A DNA stretch of 64,000 bases from Roseinatronobacter bogoriensis DSM 18756 (GTDB lineage: Bacteria > Pseudomonadota > Alphaproteobacteria > Rhodobacterales > Rhodobacteraceae): NCBI RefSeq assembly GCF_004366635.1, contig NZ_SORN01000001.1, positions 62,001 through 126,000 on the forward strand. The letters are read 5' to 3'. Both the position numbers and the translations under genes were made by a program. Of the stretch, positions 8,833 to 18,054 are shown in pieces. The notes under the pieces are model-generated. The model worked only from the letters and a program-made list of their open reading frames with translations, did not search any database and was not told where the DNA came from. Position 1 is the first letter of the stretch. Each line of letters opens with the position of its first letter.

Positions 8833-10923
8833 ATGTCTGACCGCGACGTGACGCAACCCATTCTGGAGATCGAGAACCTCTCGATTTCCTTTTTCACCCG
8901 CCTGCGCGAAATTCCCGCCGTGATGGATTTTTCCTGCACCATCATGCCCGGTGAAGCGATGGGACTGGTAGGCGAATCCGGCTGCGGGAAATCCACCGTC
9001 GCGCTTGGCGTGATGCAGGATCTGGGCGTGAATGGTCGCATCGTGGGCGGCAGGATCAAGTTCAAGGGGCGCGACCTCAATACCATGAGTGCGAAAGAAC
9101 TGGCCAAGCTGCGCGGCTCCGAGATTGCCATGATCTATCAGGAACCGATGGCCAGCCTGAACCCAGCCATGAAGATCGGGCGGCAGTTGATGGAAGTGCC
9201 CATGATCCATCAGAACATGCGCGAGAGAGAGGCGCGCGCCCGCGCGCGCCAGCTTGTCGCCGATGTGCGCCTGCCGGACCCTGACCGCATTCTGGACGCC
9301 TATCCACACCAACTGTCCGGCGGACAGCAACAGCGCATCGTGATCGCCATGGCGCTGATGGCCAACCCCGCACTATTGATCCTGGATGAACCGACAACCG
9401 CGCTGGATGTCACGGTCGAAGCCGGGATTGTTGATCTGGTCAAGGAGTTGGGGCGCAAATACGGCACCTCGATGCTGTTTATCAGCCACAACCTTGGGCT
9501 GGTGATGGAGACATGCAACCGCATTTGTGTCATGTATTCCGGCGAAGCGGTCGAGACGGGCAATATTCGTGACGTGTTCAACCGTATGCGCCACCCCTAT
9601 ACCCAAGCCTTGTTCCGCGCGATCCCGCTACCCTCGGCGGATAAGGGCGCGCGGCCCCTGCGCGCCATTCCCGGCAACTTCCCCCTACCGCATGAACGCC
9701 CGCCGGGCTGCAATTTTGGTCCGCGTTGCGACCATTTCCGCAAGGGGCTTTGTAATGCGCGCGACATTCCAATGGCAGAGATCGAAGGCGACGACCGTCA
9801 CGAAAGCCGCTGCCTGCGCATTGATGACATAGACTGGGACGCGGCCTGGAGTTCGGACAAGCAGGTCGCTCCGGCAGAGATCGGCGAGGTTGTTCTGCGC
9901 ATGGATGATGTGCGCAAATATTACGAGGTCGCCGCCTCCAGCCTGTTTTCCGGCGGGGATACCAAGGTCGTCAAGGCCAATGAAACACTCAGCTTCGACG
10001 CACGCGCGGGCGAGACACTGGCCATTGTCGGCGAGTCCGGTTGCGGCAAATCCACCTTCGCCAAGGTGCTGATGGGGCTGGAAACCGCGACCAGCGGCAA
10101 GATCATGCTGTTTGATGAAAACGTCCAGTCCACCCCCATCCAGCAACGCAACACAGATGCTGTCTCGTCCTTGCAGATGGTGTTTCAGAACCCCTTCGAC
10201 ACCCTAAACCCGTCCATGACGGTTGGCGCGCAGATTGTCCGGGCTCTGGAGATTTTCAAGATCGGCAAGACCACAGCAGAGCGCGAGAAGCGTATGCTTG
10301 AGCTGCTTGATCTGGTGAAGCTGCCGCGTGAATTCGCCACGCGGATGCCACGGCAGTTGTCGGGGGGGCAGAAACAACGCGTTGGCATTGCGCGCGCCTT
10401 TGCTGGTGATGCCAAGGTGGTGGTCGCGGATGAACCTGTTTCTGCGCTGGATGTGTCGGTGCAAGCCGCCGTGACCGAATTGTTGATGGATATCCAGCGC
10501 CAGAATGGCACCACATTGCTGTTCATCAGCCATGACCTGAGCATCGTGCGCTATCTGTCTGATCGCGTGATGGTCATGTATCTGGGCCATGTGGTCGAAC
10601 TGGGCAGCACCGATCAGGTCTTTGCACCGCCCTACCATCCCTATACCGAAGCGCTGCTGTCAGCCGTGCCGGTTGCCGACACCTCCATTGTCAAGAAGCG
10701 CATCGTTCTGGACGGTGACATCCCCTCGGCCATGAACCCGCCGCCGGGTTGCCCCTTCCAGACCCGCTGCCGCTGGAAATCCGAGGTTCCGGGCGGGTTA
10801 TGCGAGACTGAAGTGCCACCCATGCGCGTGCTGGACGGCGGCCATCAGATCAAATGCCATCTGGCGGCAGACATACTTGGTCGGATGGAACCGGTATTCA
10901 AACTTGCAGATGGCCCTGTCTAG
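8833..10923 (+). CDS. Fused double ATP-binding protein of peptide-type ABC importer (DppD-DppF fusion)
   Basis: This 696-residue cytoplasmic ATPase powers the importer encoded upstream. Two complete ABC cassettes are fused: Walker A GESGCGKST occurs at residues 47-55 and again at 400-408, each followed by an LSGGQ signature (about 160 and 510), Walker B and H-loop. Each half ends with the oligopeptide-transporter C-terminal motif containing PPGC and further cysteines, as in separate DppD and DppF. The fusion covers both nucleotide-binding subunits, so the operon encodes a complete importer. Start ATG 8833. The substrate is not deducible. Confidence 0.9.
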   Translation: MSDRDVTQPILEIENLSISFFTRLREIPAVMDFSCTIMPGEAMGLVGESGCGKSTVALGVMQDLGVNGRIVGGRIKFKGRDLNTMSAKELAKLRGSEIAMIYQEPMASLNPAMKIGRQLMEVPMIHQNMREREARARARQLVADVRLPDPDRILDAYPHQLSGGQQQRIVIAMALMANPALLILDEPTTALDVTVEAGIVDLVKELGRKYGTSMLFISHNLGLVMETCNRICVMYSGEAVETGNIRDVFNRMRHPYTQALFRAIPLPSADKGARPLRAIPGNFPLPHERPPGCNFGPRCDHFRKGLCNARDIPMAEIEGDDRHESRCLRIDDIDWDAAWSSDKQVAPAEIGEVVLRMDDVRKYYEVAASSLFSGGDTKVVKANETLSFDARAGETLAIVGESGCGKSTFAKVLMGLETATSGKIMLFDENVQSTPIQQRNTDAVSSLQMVFQNPFDTLNPSMTVGAQIVRALEIFKIGKTTAEREKRMLELLDLVKLPREFATRMPRQLSGGQKQRVGIARAFAGDAKVVVADEPVSALDVSVQAAVTELLMDIQRQNGTTLLFISHDLSIVRYLSDRVMVMYLGHVVELGSTDQVFAPPYHPYTEALLSAVPVADTSIVKKRIVLDGDIPSAMNPPPGCPFQTRCRWKSEVPGGLCETEVPPMRVLDGGHQIKCHLAADILGRMEPVFKLADGPV

Positions 10924-10967
10924 CAACGTCACACTGATAAATGCATGAGCGAACAAGGGGGGCAGAA

Positions 10968-11405
10968 ATGACGGCTGACCAGATTATTGAGCGTTTCGCC
11001 CTGACGCGACACCCGGAAGGGGGGTGGTATCGTCAGACATGGGTTGCCGCGGCTGATCCGGGTGCGCGCCCGGCGGGGACTGCTATTCTCTTCCTACTGA
11101 AACAAGGCGAGCGCAGCCATTGGCACCGTGTTGATGCGACCGAGATATGGCACTTCCATGCCGGTGCCCCGCTGGAACTGCTTTGTGCAAAGCACGACAC
11201 CGGCCCCGCCGAGCGTCTGATTCTGGGTGCCGATCTGAAGGCAGGACAAAACCCGCAAGGCATTGTTCCGGCGCACTATTGGCAGGCAGCACGCTCACTT
11301 GGCGACTGGACACTTGTCGGGTGCACAGTGTCGCCAGGGTTTTCATTTTCGGGGTTCGAACTTGCAGCGCCAGAATTCGATATCCCTCAGAAGATTGGGT
11401 CTTGA
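10968..11405 (+). CDS. Cupin-fold DUF985 family protein
   Basis: This 145-residue single-domain protein belongs to the DUF985 cupin family. Recognisable parts are the N-terminal HPEGGWYRQTW, the SHWHRVDATEIWHFHAG region with several histidines that could hold a metal or sugar ligand, and the C-terminal GCTVSPGFSFSGFELA. An in-frame start at 10941 exists, but the ATG at 10968 is preceded by a strong AGGGGGG ribosome site and matches the usual N-terminus. The gene lies 44 nt after the ABC ATPase and may be the last gene of that operon or independent. Biochemical function is not established for most family members. Confidence 0.85.
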   Translation: MTADQIIERFALTRHPEGGWYRQTWVAAADPGARPAGTAILFLLKQGERSHWHRVDATEIWHFHAGAPLELLCAKHDTGPAERLILGADLKAGQNPQGIVPAHYWQAARSLGDWTLVGCTVSPGFSFSGFELAAPEFDIPQKIGS

Positions 11406-11471
11406 GGGCCTTGGCAACCGGCATACGACCTATGCGTCACACGCACGTGTCAAGACATTCAAGATCAGGTC

Positions 11472-11500
11472 TTGACGCTGCATCATCCCTCGAATAAATG
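11472..11500 (+). promoter_or_regulatory. Candidate sigma-70 promoter of tRNA-Met
   Basis: TTGACG (11472-11477) and TAAATG (11495-11500) are spaced by 17 bp and end 12 nt before the mature tRNA. The -35 box is good; the -10 box is weak. Confidence 0.5.
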
Positions 11501-11512
11501 GCGCAGTCATGT

Positions 11513-11589
11513 GGCGGAGTAGCTCAGTTGGTTAGAGCAGCGGAATCATAATCCGCGTGTCGGGGGTTCAAGTCCCTCCTCCGCTACCA
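11513..11589 (+). tRNA. tRNA-Met (CAT anticodon, elongator)
   Basis: This 77-nt cloverleaf has acceptor GGCGGAG/CTCCGCT (first pair G-U), a D-arm GCTC...GAGC, and an anticodon stem GCGGA/TCCGC with loop ATCATAA, giving anticodon CAT. The T-arm is built on GGGGGTTCAAGTCCCTC, and the 3' CCA is encoded. The arms do not match initiator tRNA (no run of three G-C pairs in the anticodon stem), and the body differs from tRNA-Ile2 as I know it, so elongator Met is the best call. A recombinase remnant runs into its 3' half from the other strand. Confidence 0.95.
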
Positions 11590-11776
11590 TTGTTCCCCCC
11601 GACGCTCTTATACGCATTTTGGCATAGAGGTTCGGGGCGTCCATAAGCTCGGAAATCCGTCCTTCCAGCCTTATCTTGAAGACTTTTTCTTCGGGTGTGA
11701 CGACGACCTTCGAAATCAGTCGCCTGAGTGTTCGATGTCGGGCGATATCCCGACCGCGAACAGATCGTACCATCAC
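11546..11776 (-). pseudogene. C-terminal remnant of a site-specific recombinase/integrase ending in the tRNA gene
   Basis: The minus-strand frame encodes about 65 residues resembling the C-terminal end of a large serine-type recombinase (LRRLISKVVVTPEEKV, then RLEGRISELMDAPNLYA) and finishes with VAEEGLEPPTRGL. That last tail is the familiar product of an integrase gene reading into the 3' half of a tRNA gene; here bases 11546-11589 are shared with tRNA-Met. No catalytic domain is present upstream, where the TadG gene begins within 35 nt. I interpret this as the scar of an element once integrated in tRNA-Met. It could still be translated, but cannot be a functional recombinase. Confidence 0.75.
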
Positions 11777-11810
11777 TGCGAGAGGGTAACAGCCAAGCTG
11801 GCTTCGTGGG

Positions 11811-13160
11811 TCATTCCACTATTTTTACCGTCACATTAGTTTCGATCCGGCGTGCATTAAAGGTAGAGCATGTCGAACGGAGCGTTGAATTGCCGGTGAA
11901 TTCAACTGTATTGGCAATAACTTGCGTACAGCCATTGGTCGTTGTCGAATTCCCGCTGAAACTGATGTTGGTGGTGGGCGCGTAAAGGGCGCCCTGCGTT
12001 GTCGATCCGGAATTGCCGCGTATCTCATGGGTCAAGCCAGACTGGCTGCGACTCGCGAATATAAGTACCCCGTCATATGGACCCGATGTCGGGGCCTGCA
12101 TGTTCAACCCGCCATTCCCGGTCAGTTTGAGTCGAGAGTTCCCAGTGAGAAAGAAGGTCGCGCCATCGACCGTCATCCCGGCTTGGGCGCTGGTGACATC
12201 GGCATTCGCGTTCAACGACAGATCACCACCATCAATGATGTACAGGCCGGGCTTGAAAGACACCTGAGTTTTGATGTCCAGCCCCCCACAGATCCGCATC
12301 GCCATGACACCGCTTGGGTGCATATGAGTCGGCTCAAATACCGACACATTGGTGTTGGTTTCACAGGGTATGTTTGTGCTTGGTTCTTCAAGGTCGGCAT
12401 AGGGGTCGCGCACTTTTGGGGCGTAGTCATTGGGTGCGACGCAGTCCAGAAGGCGCAGATTGGTGCTGCTGACATAGCCACCCACCGTGTGCACACAGCC
12501 AACAGCAAGATTTGCCGATGAATTTGCCATCCAGAACGCATCCGAAGCGTTCGAATTCGACGCGACATCACAGCCTTCCAGCGAAACGTCAGTATTCCCG
12601 CTCACTGTGATGGCGCGGGATTGCGTCGGGGCAAGCGCCAGAACACAAGCAGCAGAATTCGAGGCTGTCACCTGCGCCACAGCTCTGGCCCCAATCAGAA
12701 TTGGTTCATTGCTGAGAATCGCAGACAGGAATCTGGGTTGGTTTCTGGTCAGCAGCACTTCGACAGAATTCGTGTTTCCGGCATTGGGACCGCTGGACGG
12801 CGGTGTGTGCAGATCAAAGTCGCCCATTTCAGCCGCAAAACCGGCCGCGGTCGCCACATGCAGCGCCGCGGCATGGATCGCTTCGGGGCTGTCACCTGCG
12901 CGCAGTCTGACACCGCCAGTATGGGCCGCAAGATCTGCGGCATGTTGCAGGTTGCGCTGCGTCATGTAGTTATAGCCGGTCTCTGCCCCTAGGCCCATGC
13001 CAAGGACCAGCACAGGCATCAGAAGCGCCGTCATGATTGCCACGCTGCCGCTGCCATCACAGCCAAATTCAGCAAGGCGTTGGCCGCATTCGGCGCTTAA
13101 CGCGCGCTTCATGGCATAGGGGGCGGACCGAGGGGGGAGCAGCTTTGCCTCGTCTTGCAT
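11811..13160 (-). CDS. TadG-like pilus assembly protein with N-terminal Tad helix and repeat-rich C-terminus
   Basis: This protein has 449 residues from the ATG at 13160, which has a GGAGG ribosome site 7 nt upstream; an upstream in-frame start at 13190 is less likely. Residues about 35-65 (GSVAIMTALLMPVLVLGMGLG) form the N-terminal hydrophobic segment of TadE/TadG proteins, followed by a sequence typical of this family (NLQHAADLAAHTGG). The C-terminal half is rich in Asn, Gly, Ser and Thr and repeats short GNS/GNT-like motifs at least five times, suggesting a beta-helical extracytoplasmic part. It is the last gene of the minus-strand Tad operon, 34 nt after tadC. It probably helps assembly or surface display of Flp pili. 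Confidence 0.78.
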   Translation of the reverse strand: MQDEAKLLPPRSAPYAMKRALSAECGQRLAEFGCDGSGSVAIMTALLMPVLVLGMGLGAETGYNYMTQRNLQHAADLAAHTGGVRLRAGDSPEAIHAAALHVATAAGFAAEMGDFDLHTPPSSGPNAGNTNSVEVLLTRNQPRFLSAILSNEPILIGARAVAQVTASNSAACVLALAPTQSRAITVSGNTDVSLEGCDVASNSNASDAFWMANSSANLAVGCVHTVGGYVSSTNLRLLDCVAPNDYAPKVRDPYADLEEPSTNIPCETNTNVSVFEPTHMHPSGVMAMRICGGLDIKTQVSFKPGLYIIDGGDLSLNANADVTSAQAGMTVDGATFFLTGNSRLKLTGNGGLNMQAPTSGPYDGVLIFASRSQSGLTHEIRGNSGSTTQGALYAPTTNISFSGNSTTTNGCTQVIANTVEFTGNSTLRSTCSTFNARRIETNVTVKIVE

Positions 13161-13194
13161 TGGGTCGCCTCCGTTGTTCAAGCCGGGCACAGCA

Positions 13195-14172
13195 TCAGTT
13201 GTTGATGATCTGGATTACGGCAGGGGTGATCACCACCGCGAACAGGACCGGCAGGAAAAAGATGACCATCGGCACCGTCAGCTTCGGGGGAAGTGCTGCG
13301 GCCTTTTTGTCGGCCTCGCTCATGCGCATTGCGCGGTTCTCTTCGGCGAGGACGCGCAATGCATGGCCAAGGGATGTGCCATATTTCTCTGATTGCATCA
13401 GCCCCGAGACAACGGCCTTGACCTCATCCAGATCCGTACGCCTGCCAAGGTTTTCGTAAGCCGTCCGCCGGTCCGGCAGGAACGATAATTCTGCAGTGGT
13501 CAGCGACAGTTCTTCTGCCAGTTCTTTTGACTGATCGCCAATCTCGTCGGCCACCTTGCGAAACGCGTGTTCACTGCTCATGCCGGACTCGACACAGATC
13601 AACAGCAGATCAAGCGCGTCCGGCCAGCTTCGCCGGATTGATTGCTGGCGTTTGGCTATCCTGTTCTTCACATATATCAGCGGCACGTAATACCCCAGAT
13701 ATCCAGCGACCATGAGGATTGCCAGAATCACCATGACATGCACGTCGGGTTTGATGATCAGGAAGATATAGCCCGCGACAAAACCCATCACACAAACTGG
13801 CATAAGCACCCGCATCGCAAGATAGGTGATAACCGGGGATCGGCCGCGAAATCCGGCTGTGCGCAGCAGTTGTACGGTCACCCCGTCCTCCAGTTGCCGC
13901 GACAGGTTGAACCGCTTGACGATAGCGGCGAGCATCTTGCTTGGTTCACTGCGCAGCAGCCGCCGCTTCTGGCCCTCGATTGCTTGTGATCTGTCGCGCC
14001 GCTGTTCCCTGCCGCGCGTGTTCAGCACCTGCTTCATGCGCTGCGTAAGGGGGTCTGGAACAAGGTAGGGCCACCCAAGCACAAGCACACCGCAAAACAA
14101 GGCCAGCGCGGCAAAGACTGGCACGACAAGATCACTACTGGCAATAACGGACTCGAGTATCATTGCGGCCAC
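13195..14172 (-). CDS. tadC: Tad pilus inner-membrane platform protein TadC
   Basis: This 325-residue type II secretion F-domain protein has an N-terminal membrane helix (about 13-35), two central helices (about 118-165) and a C-terminal helix ending the protein (PPKLTVPMVIFFLPVLFAVV). The cytoplasmic F domain holds SWPDALDLLLICVESGMS and the later helix-rich region characteristic of TadC. Together with TadB it forms the platform on which the CpaF ATPase acts to polymerise Flp pilin. The start lies 1 nt after the tadB stop, implying translational coupling. Confidence 0.9.
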   Translation of the reverse strand: MAAMILESVIASSDLVVPVFAALALFCGVLVLGWPYLVPDPLTQRMKQVLNTRGREQRRDRSQAIEGQKRRLLRSEPSKMLAAIVKRFNLSRQLEDGVTVQLLRTAGFRGRSPVITYLAMRVLMPVCVMGFVAGYIFLIIKPDVHVMVILAILMVAGYLGYYVPLIYVKNRIAKRQQSIRRSWPDALDLLLICVESGMSSEHAFRKVADEIGDQSKELAEELSLTTAELSFLPDRRTAYENLGRRTDLDEVKAVVSGLMQSEKYGTSLGHALRVLAEENRAMRMSEADKKAAALPPKLTVPMVIFFLPVLFAVVITPAVIQIINN

Positions 14173-14173
14173 C

Positions 14174-15181
14174 CTAAAAGTCGAAGTGGATCATCTTGTG
14201 CATGATCAGCACACCCGTCAGCATCCAGAACGCGCTGATGGCCAGAACCACGTTGCCTGTCATTGTCGTGAAGAGCAGTGAGATATATTCGGGACTTGTC
14301 ACAAAAAGCAGTGACGCCACGATCACCGGCAGCGCACCGATGATCCAGCCAGAAGCTTTTGCCTCGGCGCTCATGGCTCTGATCTTGGCAGTCATTTTCT
14401 TGCGCTCCCTGAGCACCGTTGAAAGGTTCCCCAACGCTTCGGTCAGGTTGCCGCCGGATCGACTCTGGATTGTGATGACAATGGACAAGAAATTGGTTTC
14501 CGGCAGAAACACCCGCTCGGCCATCCGCTGAATTGCTTCCTGCACTGGCAGACCAAGGCTCTGATCATCAAGGACGGTCGCAAACTCGCTTCGGACCGGC
14601 TCTTGCCCCTCGAACGCAACCACCCTGATGCAGTCTGCCAGTGGCATACCCGACTTGACGCCGCGCACAATCACATCGACCGCATCGGGAAATTGCGCGG
14701 CAAAAGCCGCCAGCCTGCGCTTTCGGCGAAAGCGCAGATATGCATCGGGTAGCAACAGGCCCGCCAGCGCTGACAGGATTGTGGCGGTTGACAGCGCAAG
14801 GCCGGTGGTCGCCCAAAGCACCAGCAGGATCGTACACGCCGTTGCCGTGCATACGCCCCAATACGCCTTTCTGGACCAGATCAGACCCGCTTCACCCAAT
14901 CGGCTTTTCAGGCTTTTGCGTGAGCGGCTTCTGGCGACGGCCTTCTGCTTTTCTTCAATCTCGCGCAAGGTTTCTTCCACGGATCGTCTGCGGCGCTTGC
15001 CCTCGCCGGTGCCACTCACGGCAGAGGATGAGTGACGCGCCCCAAGAACCATTCCAACCCGGCGTCTTGTGCGGGCGGCACTGGCCAGTCGCGGTTGAAA
15101 AGCTGCAAACAGCAAGCCGCCCACACTCAGCGCGGTAAGCAGGAAGGTCAGAGCCATGTAGACATTGGCAGAGATGGACAT
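14174..15181 (-). CDS. tadB: Tad pilus inner-membrane platform protein TadB
   Basis: This 335-residue type II secretion F-domain protein has an N-terminal helix, a basic cytoplasmic linker (residues about 55-95, including EGKRRRRSVEETLREIEEKQ), a pair of helices near 108-150, the F domain with FPDAVDVIVRGVKSGMPL and QSRSGGNLTEALGNLS, and C-terminal helices. The length is normal for TadB. It lies between cpaF (27 nt upstream) and tadC and acts with TadC as the pilus assembly platform. Confidence 0.9.
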   Translation of the reverse strand: MSISANVYMALTFLLTALSVGGLLFAAFQPRLASAARTRRRVGMVLGARHSSSAVSGTGEGKRRRRSVEETLREIEEKQKAVARSRSRKSLKSRLGEAGLIWSRKAYWGVCTATACTILLVLWATTGLALSTATILSALAGLLLPDAYLRFRRKRRLAAFAAQFPDAVDVIVRGVKSGMPLADCIRVVAFEGQEPVRSEFATVLDDQSLGLPVQEAIQRMAERVFLPETNFLSIVITIQSRSGGNLTEALGNLSTVLRERKKMTAKIRAMSAEAKASGWIIGALPVIVASLLFVTSPEYISLLFTTMTGNVVLAISAFWMLTGVLIMHKMIHFDF

Positions 15182-15208
15182 CTTTCATCCTTAGCTTTAG
15201 CGACCAAT

Positions 15209-16630
15209 TCAGGAACCATAGGCTTGCGCGGCTTCCAGTGCGGCAGTCAGGCGGTGTTCTTCACCATAATACCGGGCCTTGTCCCAGAATGCCGGGTGTC
15301 CGATTCCGGTCGATCTGTGCCGTCCGATAATCTTGCCCTGGTCATCCTCTCCCGTAATGTCATAGACGAAGATGTCCTGTGTAATCGGGACATCGCCCTC
15401 CAGCCCGAGGACCTCGGTGATATGCGTGATGCGCCGTGATCCGTCGCGCAGTCGCGCTGCCTGAACGATGACATCTATCGAGGATACAGCCATCTCCCGG
15501 ATTGTCTTGATTGGCAGAGAGAAACCACCCATCGTGATCATGGATTCCAGTCTGGAAAGGGCCTCTCGCGGGCTGTTGGCATGCAGCGTTCCCATAGAAC
15601 CGTCGTGACCCGTATTCATCGCCTGTAGCAAATCAAACGCCTCAGGGCCGCGCACTTCGCCCACAATGATCCGCTCGGGGCGCATACGCAGGCAGTTCTT
15701 GACCAGTTGCCGCATGGTAATCTCGCCGATGCCCTCAATATTCGGGGGGCGGGTCTCCAGCCGGACGACATGGGGCTGCTGAAGTTGCAACTCGGCAGAA
15801 TCCTCGCAGGTGATGATGCGTTCGTCAGCTTCGGCGTATCGGGTCAGGCAATTAAGAAGCGTGGTCTTGCCGGACCCTGTGCCGCCCGAAATAAGAACAT
15901 TGCACCTGACCCGCCCGATGATCTTGAGGATCTCAGCCCCCTCTGGGGTGATTGCACCGAATTCGACAAGTTGATCAAGCGTCAGCTTGTCTTTCTTGAA
16001 GCGCCGGATTGTCAGGGTTGGCCCTTCAAGCGCGAGGGGCGGCGCGATGACATTGACCCGGCTGCCATCGAGCAGCCGCGCATCACAGATCGGGCTGGAT
16101 TCATCGACCCTGCGCCCAACCTGACTCACGATCCGTTGGCAGACGTTCAGAAGCTGGGTGTTGTCGCGAAAGCGGATACCTGTCTGAATGACCTTTCCGC
16201 CAACCTCGATGAAGATGTGCTTGTCGCCATTGACCATGATGTCCGAAATGTCATCCCGAGCCAGCAAAGGCTCTAGCGGGCCGTAACCCAGCACATCATC
16301 ACAGATATCTGAAACCAGTTCATCCTGAACAGCCGTCGAAATGAGGGCCTTTTTTGCCGTCAGGATATCATTCGCGATGATGCTGACTTCGCGGCGGGCC
16401 TCTTCTACTTCCATAGTGCCAAGCTGCGCCACATCTATCGTTTCAAGAAGCGCGGCAAAAATTTCTCGCTTCAGGTCGTAATAAGCTTTGGCCCTTTGCG
16501 ATTCCGATGTCCGCGCGTCATCAACCGGCGCAGCAACAGGGTCTGCTTTCTCCGCCACCACCTTTAGAGGCACTGTGCTTGACGGTGCCGTTGCATCCGC
16601 AGGCGTGAAGTCACGTCTTTTGCCAAACAT
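15209..16630 (-). CDS. cpaF: Tad pilus assembly ATPase CpaF/TadA
   Basis: This 473-residue hexameric secretion ATPase of the type II/IV family energises Flp pilus assembly at the inner membrane. Walker A is ISGGTGSGKTTLLN (about residues 250-262), followed by the Asp and His boxes and Walker B (RIIVGEVRGPEAFD, about 317-330). The N-terminal 60 residues are a variable linker, and the N-terminal domain has the CpaF hallmark GPLEPLLARDDISDIMVNG. The length agrees with CpaF proteins (about 450-500). It is the centre of the pilus operon; the gap of 129 nt to cpaE is the largest in the block. Confidence 0.93.
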   Translation of the reverse strand: MFGKRRDFTPADATAPSSTVPLKVVAEKADPVAAPVDDARTSESQRAKAYYDLKREIFAALLETIDVAQLGTMEVEEARREVSIIANDILTAKKALISTAVQDELVSDICDDVLGYGPLEPLLARDDISDIMVNGDKHIFIEVGGKVIQTGIRFRDNTQLLNVCQRIVSQVGRRVDESSPICDARLLDGSRVNVIAPPLALEGPTLTIRRFKKDKLTLDQLVEFGAITPEGAEILKIIGRVRCNVLISGGTGSGKTTLLNCLTRYAEADERIITCEDSAELQLQQPHVVRLETRPPNIEGIGEITMRQLVKNCLRMRPERIIVGEVRGPEAFDLLQAMNTGHDGSMGTLHANSPREALSRLESMITMGGFSLPIKTIREMAVSSIDVIVQAARLRDGSRRITHITEVLGLEGDVPITQDIFVYDITGEDDQGKIIGRHRSTGIGHPAFWDKARYYGEEHRLTAALEAAQAYGS

Positions 16631-16759
16631 CTGGCGCTCTCCTCGTCGTGGCGTAGTTGGACCCGCGCTTGTGCCTTTGCTGTCGTATCGCTGGCAGGTC
16701 GCGTAAATTGCCAGCGCTGTGGGAATAGGGTCAAAGTCCCTGTGTGTGTCCTGTGCGGA

Positions 16760-18013
16760 CTACGACGCCCGCCCGCCCCAGAACCCCCATAATCCTTTGC
16801 GTTTTTTTCGGGCCGTCATACCGGTTAGCTGTCCGGCCAGCGCTTCGAGTGTTGGTGTGACCGCCGACTTGCGAGAGAATTCACTGATCATCTGCCCATT
16901 GGCCGCCGCAGCACTGAACACCACCGGATCGTCCGCGATCTTTGCTGTCAGGGGGACTTCCAACGCAGCTGCAAATTTTTGCGGCGGAATTTCTACACGC
17001 TTGGGCACCCCAACCCGGTTGACGATCAATCGCGGTGGCGGGTCATTGGGGCGCGACTGTCTGAGGAAATCAACCAGACTGCGCGCATTGCGCAGGTTCG
17101 CAAGGTCCGGTTCGGCAACCAGAATAATATCATCGGCGGCCAGAAGTGAGCTGCGCACCAAGGGTGACCACGCATGAGGCAGGTCCAGCACGACATGCGG
17201 AAACGCGCAACGCGCCAGATCCAGCACCTTTTCGATGGTGGCCATATCGGGGTCGCTGGCGATATGCGCTGCGGTCGCGCAGGGAAGAAGGCTCAGGCCT
17301 TTCCCGCGCTTGAAAAGCAGCCGCTCCAGCAAGGCTCCGTCAAGGCGGTCCACTTCGGGAAGCTGTTCAGCAAACCCGGTCGGGCAGTCGATATTGCAAT
17401 TCAGCGCAGCGGTTCCGAATTGCAGGTCCAGATCGGCAAGCAGCGTGGCATGGGTGCAGTGTGAAACAGTCCACGCCAGGTTTTGCGCAAACACTGACGA
17501 CCCGACCCCACCCTTTGCGCCGATCACGGCATGAATCTTGCCAAGACGTGTTCCGCTTTCTTCTGGAAATAACCTCAGCACTGCGCCGATGATCGTCAAT
17601 GCGCCCACTGGGGCTAGCAGGTATTCCGCAATGCCACCCGCCACCAGTTCCCGAAACAGCGCAATGTCGTTGCTGGTGCCCACCACAACCACCTTGGTCC
17701 GGCTGTCGCATACAGGCGCCAGTTTCGCCAGAATCGACAGCAGGTCTTCACGCGCAGCCGCGCTTTCAAGGATCAGCAAATCCGGGGTCGGGCTGTCACG
17801 ATATTCCGCAATGGCCGCGCTTATTCCACCGGCCCTGATATCGCATGTGGCCCGATACAGGCGCCGGTCACTGGCTGCGCGCTGCATCGACGCGGCAAGA
17901 TTGGGTGTTTCGCAATAGGCATGTATCGAGATATGCGGCGTCCGGCCCACCGGCTGGATCCGTGGCATGCTGATCATTGCGTCAGGTGTCAGCTTTAGCG
18001 GCGCATGTTGCAT
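16760..18013 (-). CDS. cpaE: Pilus localisation/assembly protein CpaE (TadZ), ParA-like
   Basis: This is a 417-residue cytoplasmic protein if started at the ATG 18013; a TTG at 18058 overlapping the cpaB stop would add 15 residues. The N-terminal third resembles an atypical receiver domain (LLILESAAAREDLLSIL). The second part is a MinD/ParA-like ATPase with the deviant P-loop KGGVGSS followed by VFAQNLAW, as in TadZ proteins, and a DLDLQFGTAALN stretch. TadZ/CpaE marks the cell pole or site where the Tad machine is built. It lies between cpaB and cpaF, where many other Tad loci carry secretin genes between cpaB and cpaE. Confidence 0.88.
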   Translation of the reverse strand: MQHAPLKLTPDAMISMPRIQPVGRTPHISIHAYCETPNLAASMQRAASDRRLYRATCDIRAGGISAAIAEYRDSPTPDLLILESAAAREDLLSILAKLAPVCDSRTKVVVVGTSNDIALFRELVAGGIAEYLLAPVGALTIIGAVLRLFPEESGTRLGKIHAVIGAKGGVGSSVFAQNLAWTVSHCTHATLLADLDLQFGTAALNCNIDCPTGFAEQLPEVDRLDGALLERLLFKRGKGLSLLPCATAAHIASDPDMATIEKVLDLARCAFPHVVLDLPHAWSPLVRSSLLAADDIILVAEPDLANLRNARSLVDFLRQSRPNDPPPRLIVNRVGVPKRVEIPPQKFAAALEVPLTAKIADDPVVFSAAAANGQMISEFSRKSAVTPTLEALAGQLTGMTARKKRKGLWGFWGGRAS

Positions 18014-18054
18014 CTTAGGTCCGATCCAAAATTTCAGTTCCGGTTTCGCTGCCT

